From Caulobacteraceae bacterium UBA5005 (lineage in GTDB: Bacteria > Pseudomonadota > Alphaproteobacteria > Caulobacterales > Caulobacteraceae), in the NCBI GenBank assembly GCA_002398405.1, contig DGYN01000038.1, positions 1-33,042 of the forward strand: a DNA stretch of 33,042 nt, read 5' to 3'. Both the position numbers and the translations under genes were made by a program. Under the pieces are notes generated by a model. It saw nothing but the letters and a program-made list of their open reading frames with translations, was not told the origin of the DNA and did not search any database. Positions 23,982 through 30,591 of the stretch are shown piece after piece. Position 1 is the stretch's first letter, and each line of letters begins with the position of its first letter.

Positions 23982-24794
23982 CTATTGGGCGACGCAGTCC
24001 AGCCGGTCATTGAAGCCGGCGGCGCTGCGGTAGTCGTAGGCGAGCACCAGCTTGCCCTGGGCGTTGCGCTGCAGCGGGGTGATCGACCGCACGGTCCAGC
24101 CGGCGGGCATGCCGGCCAGTGTTCCCCTTCCGCCCCGGACCGTCAGGACGCCGATGTCCATCAGCTGGCCGCCGGGCGAAATCTTGTGGCAGCGGTAAAC
24201 GCCGTCGGGCGCCGCGGCTGGCAGGGCCGCCGCCGCCTTCGAGGCGGGCAGCGGGCGGTTCGGCCGGACGATCGGGCCTGAGCCGCGAGGCCGCAGGTAG
24301 TCCTGGGTGAGCATCATGTTTTCGTAGGTGGACCCATAGCCGTCGAAGTTGACCTTGCATTGTCCAGACGCATTGGGCGCCGCGACCACGGTCACTTCGT
24401 ACCAGGAGATGCCCCAGGCGCCTTCCAGCTTGGCTCCCGGACGGCATAAGGCGACGGACGGCGCGGCCGCCTTGGGTGAATCCAATACGGAGGGGACCGG
24501 CCCGGCGGGGCGCGGGGCCGCCGGAGCCTTCGGCGAGGGATCCGGGGCCGCGCTGACGGCGCGCATTTCCCTAGTCAGGCATTTATTCTCATAGATCACA
24601 TTGCTCGCGCCCTGCGACCTCACGATGTAGAAGGGCTCGTCCCAGCCGGGCCTGGGATCGATCCGGATGATCACCCCCTGCATGGTGGCGCACTCGACCC
24701 TATCGCCCACCTTGAAGACCTGGGTCTGGGCCTGGGTCGGGGCGGCGAACATCAGCGGCGAAGCGGCGAGGACGGCGGCGAAAAGGCGGTGCAT
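23982..24794 (-). CDS. Secreted protein with two SH3/Tudor-like repeats
   Basis: A 270-residue protein with a Sec signal peptide (MHRLFAAVLAASPLMFAAPT, cut near AQA-QT). Two related beta-rich segments follow: VFKVGDRVECATMQG...YIVRSQGASNVIYENKCL (about 26-74), and LCRPGAKLEGAWGISWYEVTVV...KVNFDGYGSTYENMML (about 116-163). Both have the 'Gxxv.....W/Y..V..v....v.f.g.....e' pattern of Agenet/Tudor or SH3-like barrels. They are joined by a Pro/Ala linker. The C-terminal third (VYRCHKISPGGQLMDIG) is a further beta-rich region. Cysteines are paired in number and probably form disulfides. No function can be given. It converges on the hot-dog gene with a 3-bp gap. Confidence 0.72.
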   Translation of the reverse strand: MHRLFAAVLAASPLMFAAPTQAQTQVFKVGDRVECATMQGVIIRIDPRPGWDEPFYIVRSQGASNVIYENKCLTREMRAVSAAPDPSPKAPAAPRPAGPVPSVLDSPKAAAPSVALCRPGAKLEGAWGISWYEVTVVAAPNASGQCKVNFDGYGSTYENMMLTQDYLRPRGSGPIVRPNRPLPASKAAAALPAAAPDGVYRCHKISPGGQLMDIGVLTVRGGRGTLAGMPAGWTVRSITPLQRNAQGKLVLAYDYRSAAGFNDRLDCVAQ

Positions 24795-24871
24795 CAGATT
24801 CCGATCGGTGTCTCAAGGGCGGCTAAGCTTGCGCAACCTTGAGCAGAACAGCCTGAACGGGAAATGACTGT

Positions 24872-25207
24872 CTAGACCCGTCCTGACAATTTGAGCGCCG
24901 CGGCCTCCACCTTGGTCAGCAGACGGTGCAGGGTCTGGACTTCGGCGGGCGACAGGCTGGCCACCAGGGCGGCCTCATAGGCGCGGGCGAGCGGCGCGAT
25001 CTCGGGGCGAAGGGCGCCGGTCTCGTCGGTGAGCGGCGTATGGCTCGGCGCCCGGGCGGCGAGGCCGGAGGCGATCAGGCCGCGGGCGGCCTCGGCGGCG
25101 GCGGAAAGCTTCAAAGGCAGGAAGGCCTCGGCATGTCCCGTGGGCGCGGGCGCGGGGCGGCGATGGTCCTCCCCCCCCTCCTCGAACAGCGCGGCCATTG
25201 AGCTCAT
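24872..25207 (-). CDS. Small helical protein resembling a MarR dimerisation tail
   Basis: A 111-residue protein. The second half (LTDETGALRPEIAPLARAYE then AALVASLSPAEVQTLHRLLTKVE) looks like the C-terminal dimerisation helices of MarR regulators ('G..L...L..l...a...l...L...E...L..lL.kl'). The first 60 residues are Pro/Ala/Glu-rich and contain no winged-helix. It could therefore be a remnant or stand-alone dimerisation partner, or an unrelated helical protein. The ATG at 25207 was chosen because AAGGAGGA lies about 7 nt upstream. The frame stays open upstream to 25303 but is not family-like. Confidence 0.6.
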   Translation of the reverse strand: MSSMAALFEEGGEDHRRPAPAPTGHAEAFLPLKLSAAAEAARGLIASGLAARAPSHTPLTDETGALRPEIAPLARAYEAALVASLSPAEVQTLHRLLTKVEAAALKLSGRV

Positions 25208-25371
25208 CGCCTTGGTCCTCCTTGCCGCAAGGTGGTGGACCGAGTTGGATTCGAAGACTGTTGATCCCCGACGCAAGTCCTGGACAAACATAATTGCGCC
25301 CAACGAACGGGCGCCCGCTTGGCCGGCCCGCCCAAGGCGCGGGCATTGCTGCGGTGCAAAATGCTGCGGTG

Positions 25372-25665
25372 TCAGGCCCTGAGAATGACCAGGCTCGCCT
25401 TGGCGCCGGCGTCATACCGGGAGGGGCCAAGGTAGACGACCACCTCGATCAGGATGTCGCCGCCCTCCTCGCTCACCCACAGATAATTGCGCTCGAAGGT
25501 CACGGGCAGGCCGCCGGAGGCGAAGCCGTCGTAGGAATCTCCCCAGGGCGTAACCTTGGAGAGGGCCTTCCAGCCAAGCGTCGCCGCATGGCGAAGCTCC
25601 TCCTCCGCCGCGGCCTGCAGCAACGGATCGGTGTTTGCGTTGAGGTTGCGCTTTCCTTCATCCAT
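25372..25665 (-). CDS. Small protein of unknown function
   Basis: A 97-residue protein (start MDEGKRNLNANTDPLLQAAA) with an N-terminal helix and a beta-rich C-terminal part (LPVTFERNYLWVSEEGGDIL followed by IEVVVYLGPSRYD). Composition looks like a real soluble protein rather than a shadow frame, but I recognise no family. Its start is only 20 bp from the start of the divergent YqaA-like gene, leaving little room for a promoter. No good ribosome site is visible. It may be expressed from a promoter inside the neighbour's coding region, or be leaderless. Confidence 0.55.
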   Translation of the reverse strand: MDEGKRNLNANTDPLLQAAAEEELRHAATLGWKALSKVTPWGDSYDGFASGGLPVTFERNYLWVSEEGGDILIEVVVYLGPSRYDAGAKASLVILRA

Positions 25666-25685
25666 GGGGCCGATATAGGTGATCC

Positions 25686-26264
25686 ATGCTGCGAAAGCTT
25701 TATGATTGGGTGCTGCGCCTTGCCGCAGGGCGCCACGCCACCGCGTCGCTTGCCGCCGTCTCCTTCGCAGAGAGCTCCTTCTTTCCCGTGCCGCCGGACG
25801 TGATGCTGGCGCCCATGGTCTTTGCAAGGCCCGAGAAGGCCTATTTCTACGCCGCCGTGTGTTCGGCGGCGTCCGTCGCCGGCGGCATGGCCGGCTACGC
25901 CATCGGCTATTTCCTGACCCCCGTCGGCGAGGCGATCCTGCGCCTGACCGGCAACGAGGGCGGCCTGGCCGAGATGAAGGCCTGGTACGATGAGTTCGGC
26001 GTCTGGGTGATCCTGGCCAAGGGCCTGACCCCGATCCCGTTCAAGCTTGTGACCATCGCGTCCGGCGTCCTGCAGTACGCCTTTCTGCCGTTCCTGATCG
26101 CCTGCGTCATCACCCGGGCCGGGCGGTTCTTCATCGTCGCCGCCCTGATCAAGCGGTTCGGACCGGCCATCCAGCCGGTGATCGAGCGGCGCCTTGCCCT
26201 GTTCACCGTCCTCTTCCTCGTCCTGCTGGTCGGGGGGGTTCTGGCGCTGAAGTTTCTGCACTAG
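25686..26264 (+). CDS. YqaA/DedA-family inner-membrane protein
   Basis: A 192-residue polytopic protein of the SNARE-associated/DedA (VTT) superfamily, YqaA branch. The N-terminus MLRKLYDWVLRLAAGRHA followed by LAAVSFAESSFFPVPPDVML is characteristic. The family loop FAKGLTPIPFK-like element appears as LAKGLTPIPFKLVTIASGVL at about 117-136. About four or five hydrophobic segments are seen. DedA-superfamily proteins are thought to flip or transport lipids; the role of this branch is uncertain. It starts a probable operon with dsbB (13-bp gap) and coq7. Confidence 0.9.
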   Translation: MLRKLYDWVLRLAAGRHATASLAAVSFAESSFFPVPPDVMLAPMVFARPEKAYFYAAVCSAASVAGGMAGYAIGYFLTPVGEAILRLTGNEGGLAEMKAWYDEFGVWVILAKGLTPIPFKLVTIASGVLQYAFLPFLIACVITRAGRFFIVAALIKRFGPAIQPVIERRLALFTVLFLVLLVGGVLALKFLH

Positions 26265-26277
26265 AAGCTGAAGCAAC

Positions 26278-26805
26278 ATGTTCGCCGCCCTCCGCGCCAA
26301 GGCCCGTCTGATCCTGCCCGTCTGGCCGTGGATCGCGCTGATCGCCTCGGCCCTGATGCTCGGCGCGGCGCACTATGCGCAGAGGGTGGACGGCCTGCCG
26401 CCCTGCATCCTGTGCCTCAAGCAGCGGGAAGCCTATTGGGCGGCGGTGGCGCTGGCCGCCGCCGCCATCGGGGCGCGATACACGCCCTGGAAGGGGTGGC
26501 TGGTGCGTCTGCTGCTGGCTGGCCTGGCGCTCGCCTTCCTCTATGGGACAGGCATGGCCATCTATCACGCCGGCGCCGAACAGGGCTGGTGGGAGGGCCC
26601 CAAGGCCTGCGCCGCGGGGGGGACCTCAAGCGCCGCCGACGTCGCCGCCCTGCTGAACGGCGGCAAGGTCAATATCGTCTCCTGCGAGGACCCGACCTAC
26701 TGGCCCTTCAAGAGTTTCCTGACCATGGCCGGCTGGAACGTGCTGATCTCTCTGAAGCTGGCGATCTGGAGCATCGCCGCCGCCCTGCGGAAACCCGCAA
26801 TATGA
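26278..26805 (+). CDS. dsbB: Disulfide bond formation protein DsbB
   Basis: A 175-residue inner-membrane oxidoreductase that reoxidises periplasmic DsbA and passes electrons to ubiquinone. Four transmembrane helices (about 13-33, 51-68, 76-95, 146-168) are seen. The first periplasmic Cys pair is C43-x2-C46 (PPCILCLKQRE), and the second is C111 and C136 in the longer loop. The length and CxxC context match short alphaproteobacterial DsbB forms. Its TGA overlaps the ATG of coq7 (ATGA), so both are translationally coupled; the link to quinone synthesis is functionally sensible because DsbB needs ubiquinone. Confidence 0.93.
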   Translation: MFAALRAKARLILPVWPWIALIASALMLGAAHYAQRVDGLPPCILCLKQREAYWAAVALAAAAIGARYTPWKGWLVRLLLAGLALAFLYGTGMAIYHAGAEQGWWEGPKACAAGGTSSAADVAALLNGGKVNIVSCEDPTYWPFKSFLTMAGWNVLISLKLAIWSIAAALRKPAI

Positions 26806-27362
26806 GCAAACCCATCCCCCCTCGCCCGGGCCTGGGCGCCGGCAGGGCGCGGCTGGCGGAAATGCTGCGCGTCGACCACGCCGGAGAACTCGCCGCCGTC
26901 CACATCTACCGCGGCCAGCGGGCGGTGCTGAACGCCGCGCCCGGCAAGGACCGCATCGCCTATCAGCTGCAGGAGATGGAGGCCCACGAGGCCGCCCACC
27001 TCGCCCGCTTCGACGAGATCCTCAATGAGCGGCAGGTCCGCCCCACCCTGATGGCCCCGGTCTGGCGCCTGGCCGGGTTCGCGCTCGGCGTCGGGACGGC
27101 GCTCATGGGCGAAAAGGCGGCGCACGCCTGCACCGAGGCGGTCGAGACGGTGATCGAGGACCACTACCAGCGGCAGATCGACGAGCTGGAAAAGCGCGAG
27201 CCGGCGCTGGCGGCGGAGCTGAAGCAGTTCCGTGAGGACGAACTCGCGCACCGCGACCAGGCGGTGGAGGAAGGGGCCAAGGATGCGCCGGGCTATGGCC
27301 TGCTGTCCGCGGTGATCAAGGCCGGCTGCCGGGGCGCCATCGCGATCAGCGAGAAGGTCTAA
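26802..27362 (+). CDS. coq7: Demethoxyubiquinone hydroxylase COQ7
   Basis: A 186-residue diiron monooxygenase that hydroxylates C6 of demethoxyubiquinone in ubiquinone synthesis. All six carboxylate/histidine ligands expected for COQ7 can be placed: E29 (HAGEL), E63 and H66 (HEAAHL), E115 (EAVETV), E147 and H150 (EDELAH). Membrane-facing helices contain VWRLAGFALGVGTALMG (87-103). The ATG at 26802 overlaps the dsbB stop by 4 bp; the frame is open further upstream through dsbB but that is not coding. It is convergent with the HNH endonuclease gene, sharing 4 bp. Confidence 0.95.
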   Translation: MSKPIPPRPGLGAGRARLAEMLRVDHAGELAAVHIYRGQRAVLNAAPGKDRIAYQLQEMEAHEAAHLARFDEILNERQVRPTLMAPVWRLAGFALGVGTALMGEKAAHACTEAVETVIEDHYQRQIDELEKREPALAAELKQFREDELAHRDQAVEEGAKDAPGYGLLSAVIKAGCRGAIAISEKV

Positions 27363-27937
27363 GCCTCCAGCCGGACATCCCAGTACAGATAGTCCAGCCA
27401 GCTTTCGTGCAGATAGTTGGGCGGAAAGGCCCTGCCCCTGTCCAGCAGTTCGAAATGTTCCGGCCGCCGGGGCTGGGTGCGGGGATGCATGTGCGCCTCC
27501 CGTGGAGTCCTGCCGCCCTTCATCAGATTGCAGGGGGCGCAGGCGGCGACGATGTTTTCCCAGGTGGTGCGGCCGCCGCGGGAGCGCGGGATGACGTGGT
27601 CGAAGGTCAGGTCGTCGTGCTTGCCGCAGTACTGGCAGGCGAAGCCGTCGCGCAGAAAGACGTTGAAGCGGGTGAAGGCCGGGTTGCGGTCCTGGGAGAC
27701 ATAGCTCTTGAGACTGACCACGCTGGGCAACTGCATCTCGAAGGAGGGGCTGTGCACCACGGTGTCGTAGGTGGCGATGATGTCGACGCGGTCGAGGAAG
27801 ACGGCCTTGATCACTTCCTGCCAGGGCCACAGCGACAGGGGGTAGTAGGAGAGCGGCCGATAGTCCGCGTTCAACACCAGGGCGGGACAGGCCGCAGGCG
27901 CGCGGACCGGGCTGGTGCGATCCTGCACGTCGATCAC
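27359..27937 (-). CDS. HNH endonuclease
   Basis: A 192-residue protein with an HNH nuclease domain in its second half: zinc ligands C101 and C104 (CQYCG) and C133 and C136 (CAPCN), catalytic DH at 113-114 (FDHVIPRSRGG), and N128 (TWENIV). The N-terminal half (PALVLNADYRPLSYYPLSLW, WPWQEVIKAVFLDRVDIIA) is the conserved region of the widespread housekeeping-type HNH family. That family is found in most alphaproteobacteria without a linked restriction or phage system. Its role is unknown, perhaps DNA repair. The GTG at 27937 was chosen because GGAGGT lies 7 nt upstream; a TTG at 27997 would add 20 residues but has no ribosome site. Confidence 0.88.
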   Translation of the reverse strand: MIDVQDRTSPVRAPAACPALVLNADYRPLSYYPLSLWPWQEVIKAVFLDRVDIIATYDTVVHSPSFEMQLPSVVSLKSYVSQDRNPAFTRFNVFLRDGFACQYCGKHDDLTFDHVIPRSRGGRTTWENIVAACAPCNLMKGGRTPREAHMHPRTQPRRPEHFELLDRGRAFPPNYLHESWLDYLYWDVRLEA

Positions 27938-28356
27938 CGGACCGACCTCCGGCGCTGAAATCTGGTTACGCAGACCCTGAAGACGAAGCTCCTTCAAGTT
28001 GGCGCAGAATCACAGGTTGGCGTTCTGCCCGTCCCCCTAGCTTATGCCTTTTTGTGACGGCCACAATCGGGACCAGACCGTGGATGGTGAACCTTTGGAT
28101 AGCCAGCGTGCGCCTGTGATTCAAAGCTGGGCGGACGGGATTGGGCGGCTCTCTCTCAGATCCGGCCTGAAGCCGGCAATCCACCGAGCCTGTGTAAAAA
28201 CGGCAAAGCACCCTAGGCTCCGGCGCATCAGCTGGGCGGAGCCGGCCGGTCTGACCTGCTCGTTCGGCGCCGGGTCCCGGCAGGGACCGTGCTCGTCGGG
28301 ACAGCGGAGAACGCCCTAAGCCAAATGGCGTTTGGGCCAAAGGATCGGAGGGCGAA
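27938..28356. other. Intergenic spacer (419 bp) between HNH and fliB genes
   Basis: No convincing gene is present on either strand; open frames here give low-complexity, unlikely proteins. It must hold the divergent promoters of the two flanking genes, but no strong -35/-10 pair was found. A small hairpin CCGGC-CTGAA-GCCGG lies at 28162-28176. Just after it, GAGCCTGTGTAAAAACGG (28186-28203) resembles the terminal inverted repeats of some insertion sequences. GGAGGG at 28347-28352 is the likely ribosome site of fliB. Confidence 0.6.
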
Positions 28357-29589
28357 TTGGCGGGCGGCGACAGCAATCCTAATGCGCCGAACTACATGTC
28401 GACGTTCAAGTGTGTGGGCGGGGCCTGTGAGGAGACCTGCTGCACCAACTTTCAGGTCGATGTCGATCGAACGACGTTCAGAGCCTACATGGCGGTCAAG
28501 GAGCCCGGACTTGACCAGGACCTGCGAAAATATGTGAAGAAGCTAAGGGAGCCACGATCCGCAAGCCTCTACGCGCGCGTTCAATTGACGCCTACCGGCG
28601 CCTGCCCCTTCCTTGACGGCGACAAGCTCTGTTCCATCCAGAACCGGCTGGGGGAGAGCGCCCTGTCTGAAACCTGCCGTTCGTACCCGCGTGAGACCTG
28701 GGCCCGCGATGGGAGGCGCTACCTCGGCGCTAAGCTGTCCTGCCCCGAGGCCGCACGGCTTTGCATGTCATCTCCCGACGCGATGGAGTTCCCGCGGGAC
28801 CCCGTCGAACACCCAGGCGACGACGGACTGACGAACTCCGCCGAAGCGGCGCACGTCCACCGTGGGGCGAGCGTACGTTGGGCCGTTCACGCCGCGATCG
28901 AAGAGGTCACGCGCGACCGCGCCCTACCCCTCTGGAAGGCGATCCTGTTCGCCGGAGTCATCACCGAGACGTTCTTGTCCAATGATCCGGCCCTCGAGCC
29001 CGCAGGAAGCGAGTTGCTTCAGTCAATCGGGGCCTACACCGCTGAGACGAGACAAACGCTCCTGTCGGAAGACTTCGGCGGTGGCGATCAGGCGCAGGTC
29101 TTTAAGATACTGACTGGAATTGCCCTATCCGCTTCACGGAAAGGCAATGCACACAACCGCTTCCCTAGCATCGTGCAGACTTCTCTCGGCGAGATTATGG
29201 GAAGCGCGCAGGATTTCGACGGCGCACTCAAGCGATACGCCGAGATCTATAAGAACAATTTCAAACGGTTCGACGACGAGCATGACTACGCGCTGCGTAA
29301 TTTTGTCCTGAACTACCTTTATATCAATCGCGTTTTCCTGGCCGGTCCCGTACTGCCGCAGTTCCAGAACCTTGCTGTGCGGTTTGGCTTGATGCGGTTG
29401 CTGCTCGTTGGATTGTCGAGCGCACGCCCCGAAGGATTGAGCATCGCGGACTACGCCGCCGTTGTTTCGTCCGCCTCACGGATCATGGATCACGATGCGT
29501 CGGTGAGCACGGAGATCTGCGCGACGCTCGACGCCGTCGAACCGCGCTCGGTGTCCCTCGCTGCGAGGATGGTGATCCCGCCGGTCTGA
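28357..29589 (+). CDS. fliB: Flagellin lysine-N-methylase FliB
   Basis: A 410-residue protein matching FliB, which methylates lysines on flagellin in Salmonella. The N-terminal block YMSTFKCVGGACEETCC, followed by FQVDVDRTTFRAY, carries C19, C24, C28 and C29. Further cysteines occur in GACPFLDGDKLCSIQ, SETCRSYPR and KLSCPEAARLC; together they form the metal or iron-sulfur binding pattern of the family (shared with YkgJ-type proteins). The rest is helical and ends without a known domain. The start is a TTG at 28357 with GGAGGG 4 nt upstream; an ATG at 28396 would remove conserved residues next to the Cys block. No flagellin gene is near. Codon use is less GC-biased than in its neighbours, suggesting transfer. 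Confidence 0.85.
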   Translation: MAGGDSNPNAPNYMSTFKCVGGACEETCCTNFQVDVDRTTFRAYMAVKEPGLDQDLRKYVKKLREPRSASLYARVQLTPTGACPFLDGDKLCSIQNRLGESALSETCRSYPRETWARDGRRYLGAKLSCPEAARLCMSSPDAMEFPRDPVEHPGDDGLTNSAEAAHVHRGASVRWAVHAAIEEVTRDRALPLWKAILFAGVITETFLSNDPALEPAGSELLQSIGAYTAETRQTLLSEDFGGGDQAQVFKILTGIALSASRKGNAHNRFPSIVQTSLGEIMGSAQDFDGALKRYAEIYKNNFKRFDDEHDYALRNFVLNYLYINRVFLAGPVLPQFQNLAVRFGLMRLLLVGLSSARPEGLSIADYAAVVSSASRIMDHDASVSTEICATLDAVEPRSVSLAARMVIPPV

Positions 29590-29619
29590 GCGCGGGAGGG
29601 CCTTAGACCTTGGCGCCGC

Positions 29620-29659
29620 AAACGCAAAAGCGCCGCTCGGCGGGGGGCCGAGCGGCGCT
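29620..29659 (-). terminator. Strong terminator of the microprotein transcript
   Basis: A perfect 13-bp stem (AGCGCCGCTCGGC at 29629-29641 with GCCGAGCGGCGCT at 29647-29659) and a 5-nt loop. On the minus strand the stem is followed by TTTGCGTTTGC, a T-rich tail. It is about 32 bp after the stop of the 36-residue gene. It may also end fliB transcripts from the other side, though the A/T tail in that direction is poor. Confidence 0.8.
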
Positions 29660-29690
29660 ACGCAACTGAACGCCCTCTTGGGAGGAGAGG

Positions 29691-29801
29691 TTAGGCGCCC
29701 AGGGTGAAGAAGGCGACGGCCAGGGCCATGCCAAGAACCAGGAACATGATCGAGCTGCCGTCGATGGCGCGCTCGATCTTTGCAATTTTGGAAGCCGGCA
29801 T
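29691..29801 (-). CDS. 36-residue single-pass membrane microprotein
   Basis: A tiny gene encoding a cytoplasmic, charged N-terminus (MPASKIAKIERAIDGSS) and one transmembrane helix (IMFLVLGMALAVAFFTLGA). AAAGGGG lies 7 nt before the ATG. A near-consensus promoter lies about 75 bp upstream and a strong terminator just downstream, so it looks like an independent, well-formed transcription unit. I do not recognise the family. It is divergent from a tetR gene and their promoters overlap a palindrome, so the repressor probably controls it. It could be a regulator of a membrane protein complex or transporter, which is inference. Confidence 0.75.
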   Translation of the reverse strand: MPASKIAKIERAIDGSSIMFLVLGMALAVAFFTLGA

Positions 29802-29852
29802 AGCGGGTCCCCTTTCAATCGAAGCGACCGTTGGACGGCTTTGCGAGAACCG

Positions 29853-29901
29853 TTGACCGATCTGAACGATGCTTAGATAACACCGATCTGAGCGGTGTCA
29901 A
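29853..29901. promoter_or_regulatory. Overlapping divergent promoters with tandem TetR-type operator
   Basis: Minus strand: TTGACA (29901-29896), 16-bp spacer, TATCTA (29879-29874), driving the microprotein. Plus strand: TTGACC (29853-29858), 17-bp spacer, GATAAC (29876-29881), driving tetR. A palindrome ACACCG-N7-CGGTGT (29880-29898) fills the spacer of the first promoter and overlaps the -10 of the second. A related direct repeat ACCGATCTGA-ACGATG (29856-29871) versus ACCGATCTGA-GCGGTG (29882-29897) lies 26 bp away. This fits autoregulation and repression of both genes by the TetR protein. Confidence 0.65.
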
Positions 29902-29970
29902 GATAATCTTTACAGCGTTCAAATCCGGGCCTAAGGTGTGACCTGGAAACAACAGGAAGGTGAGGCGCGG

Positions 29971-30591
29971 ATGACCGCTGATGCGGCCGACCCAAAGCCG
30001 TACCATCATGGCGACTTAAGCCGCGCCCTGGTCGAGGCGGCCGAGCGCCTGCTTGAGCGCGAAGGGGCCAGCGCCCTTTCCCTGCGCGCCGTGGCCCGGG
30101 AGGCCGGCGTGTCCGCCGCCGCGCCCTATCACCACTTCAAGGACAAGAACGAACTGCTGAACGCCGTCGCGCGCCTGGGGTTCGAGCAGATGGGACAGGC
30201 CATGAAAAAGGCCATCGAGGGTCTGGCAACCCCATCGGAAAGGATGAACGCCGTGGGCGTCGCCTATGTCTGCTTCGCCCGTGAGAACAAGGCGCTTTAT
30301 AACCTGATGTATGACCCGGGCCGCGACCGCGACTTCCGCGCCGACGCCCCGCAGAGCCCCGACAGTCCGCTGGCCATCGTGATGGCGGCGATCCGCGAGA
30401 ACGCGCCCCCAGACGCGGCGCTGATCGATATCCAGCTATCCCAGATCGCTGGCTGGTGCGCCGCCCACGGCCTGGCGCAGATGGCGGGCAACAAGGACTT
30501 CGATCCCCTGAAAGCCGCGCTCGGCGGCGAAAAGGCGTTTTTCAGCCAGGTCCTGTCGCACCTGGGCATGTATCGCGGCCTCAAACTGTGA
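29971..30591 (+). CDS. TetR/AcrR family transcriptional regulator
   Basis: A 206-residue repressor. The N-terminal HTH (residues 10-62) is canonical: YHHGDLSRALVEAAERLLER, then ALSLRAVAREAGVSAAAPYHHFKDKNELL. The C-terminal ligand and dimer domain (about 75-200) resembles the WHG/TetR_C_33 type (VAYVCFARENKALYNLMYDP). The inducer is unknown. The ATG at 29971 has GGTGAGG upstream, and an earlier ATG at 29938 would precede the non-conserved residues. A palindromic operator lies in the divergent promoter region, indicating autoregulation. Its stop overlaps the gluQ start (GTGA), tying tRNA-modification gene expression to this regulator. Confidence 0.93.
   Translation: MTADAADPKPYHHGDLSRALVEAAERLLEREGASALSLRAVAREAGVSAAAPYHHFKDKNELLNAVARLGFEQMGQAMKKAIEGLATPSERMNAVGVAYVCFARENKALYNLMYDPGRDRDFRADAPQSPDSPLAIVMAAIRENAPPDAALIDIQLSQIAGWCAAHGLAQMAGNKDFDPLKAALGGEKAFFSQVLSHLGMYRGLKL

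Noticed and set aside
25347..25371. Direct repeat TGCTGCGGTG twice, 15 bp apart
   Set aside because: Only two short copies at the 3' side of a small gene; no array or associated genes, so no CRISPR or operator claim.
27966..28376. 136-codon minus-strand frame in the HNH-fliB spacer
   Set aside because: Low-complexity Pro/Arg/Ser composition, no ribosome site and no family resemblance.
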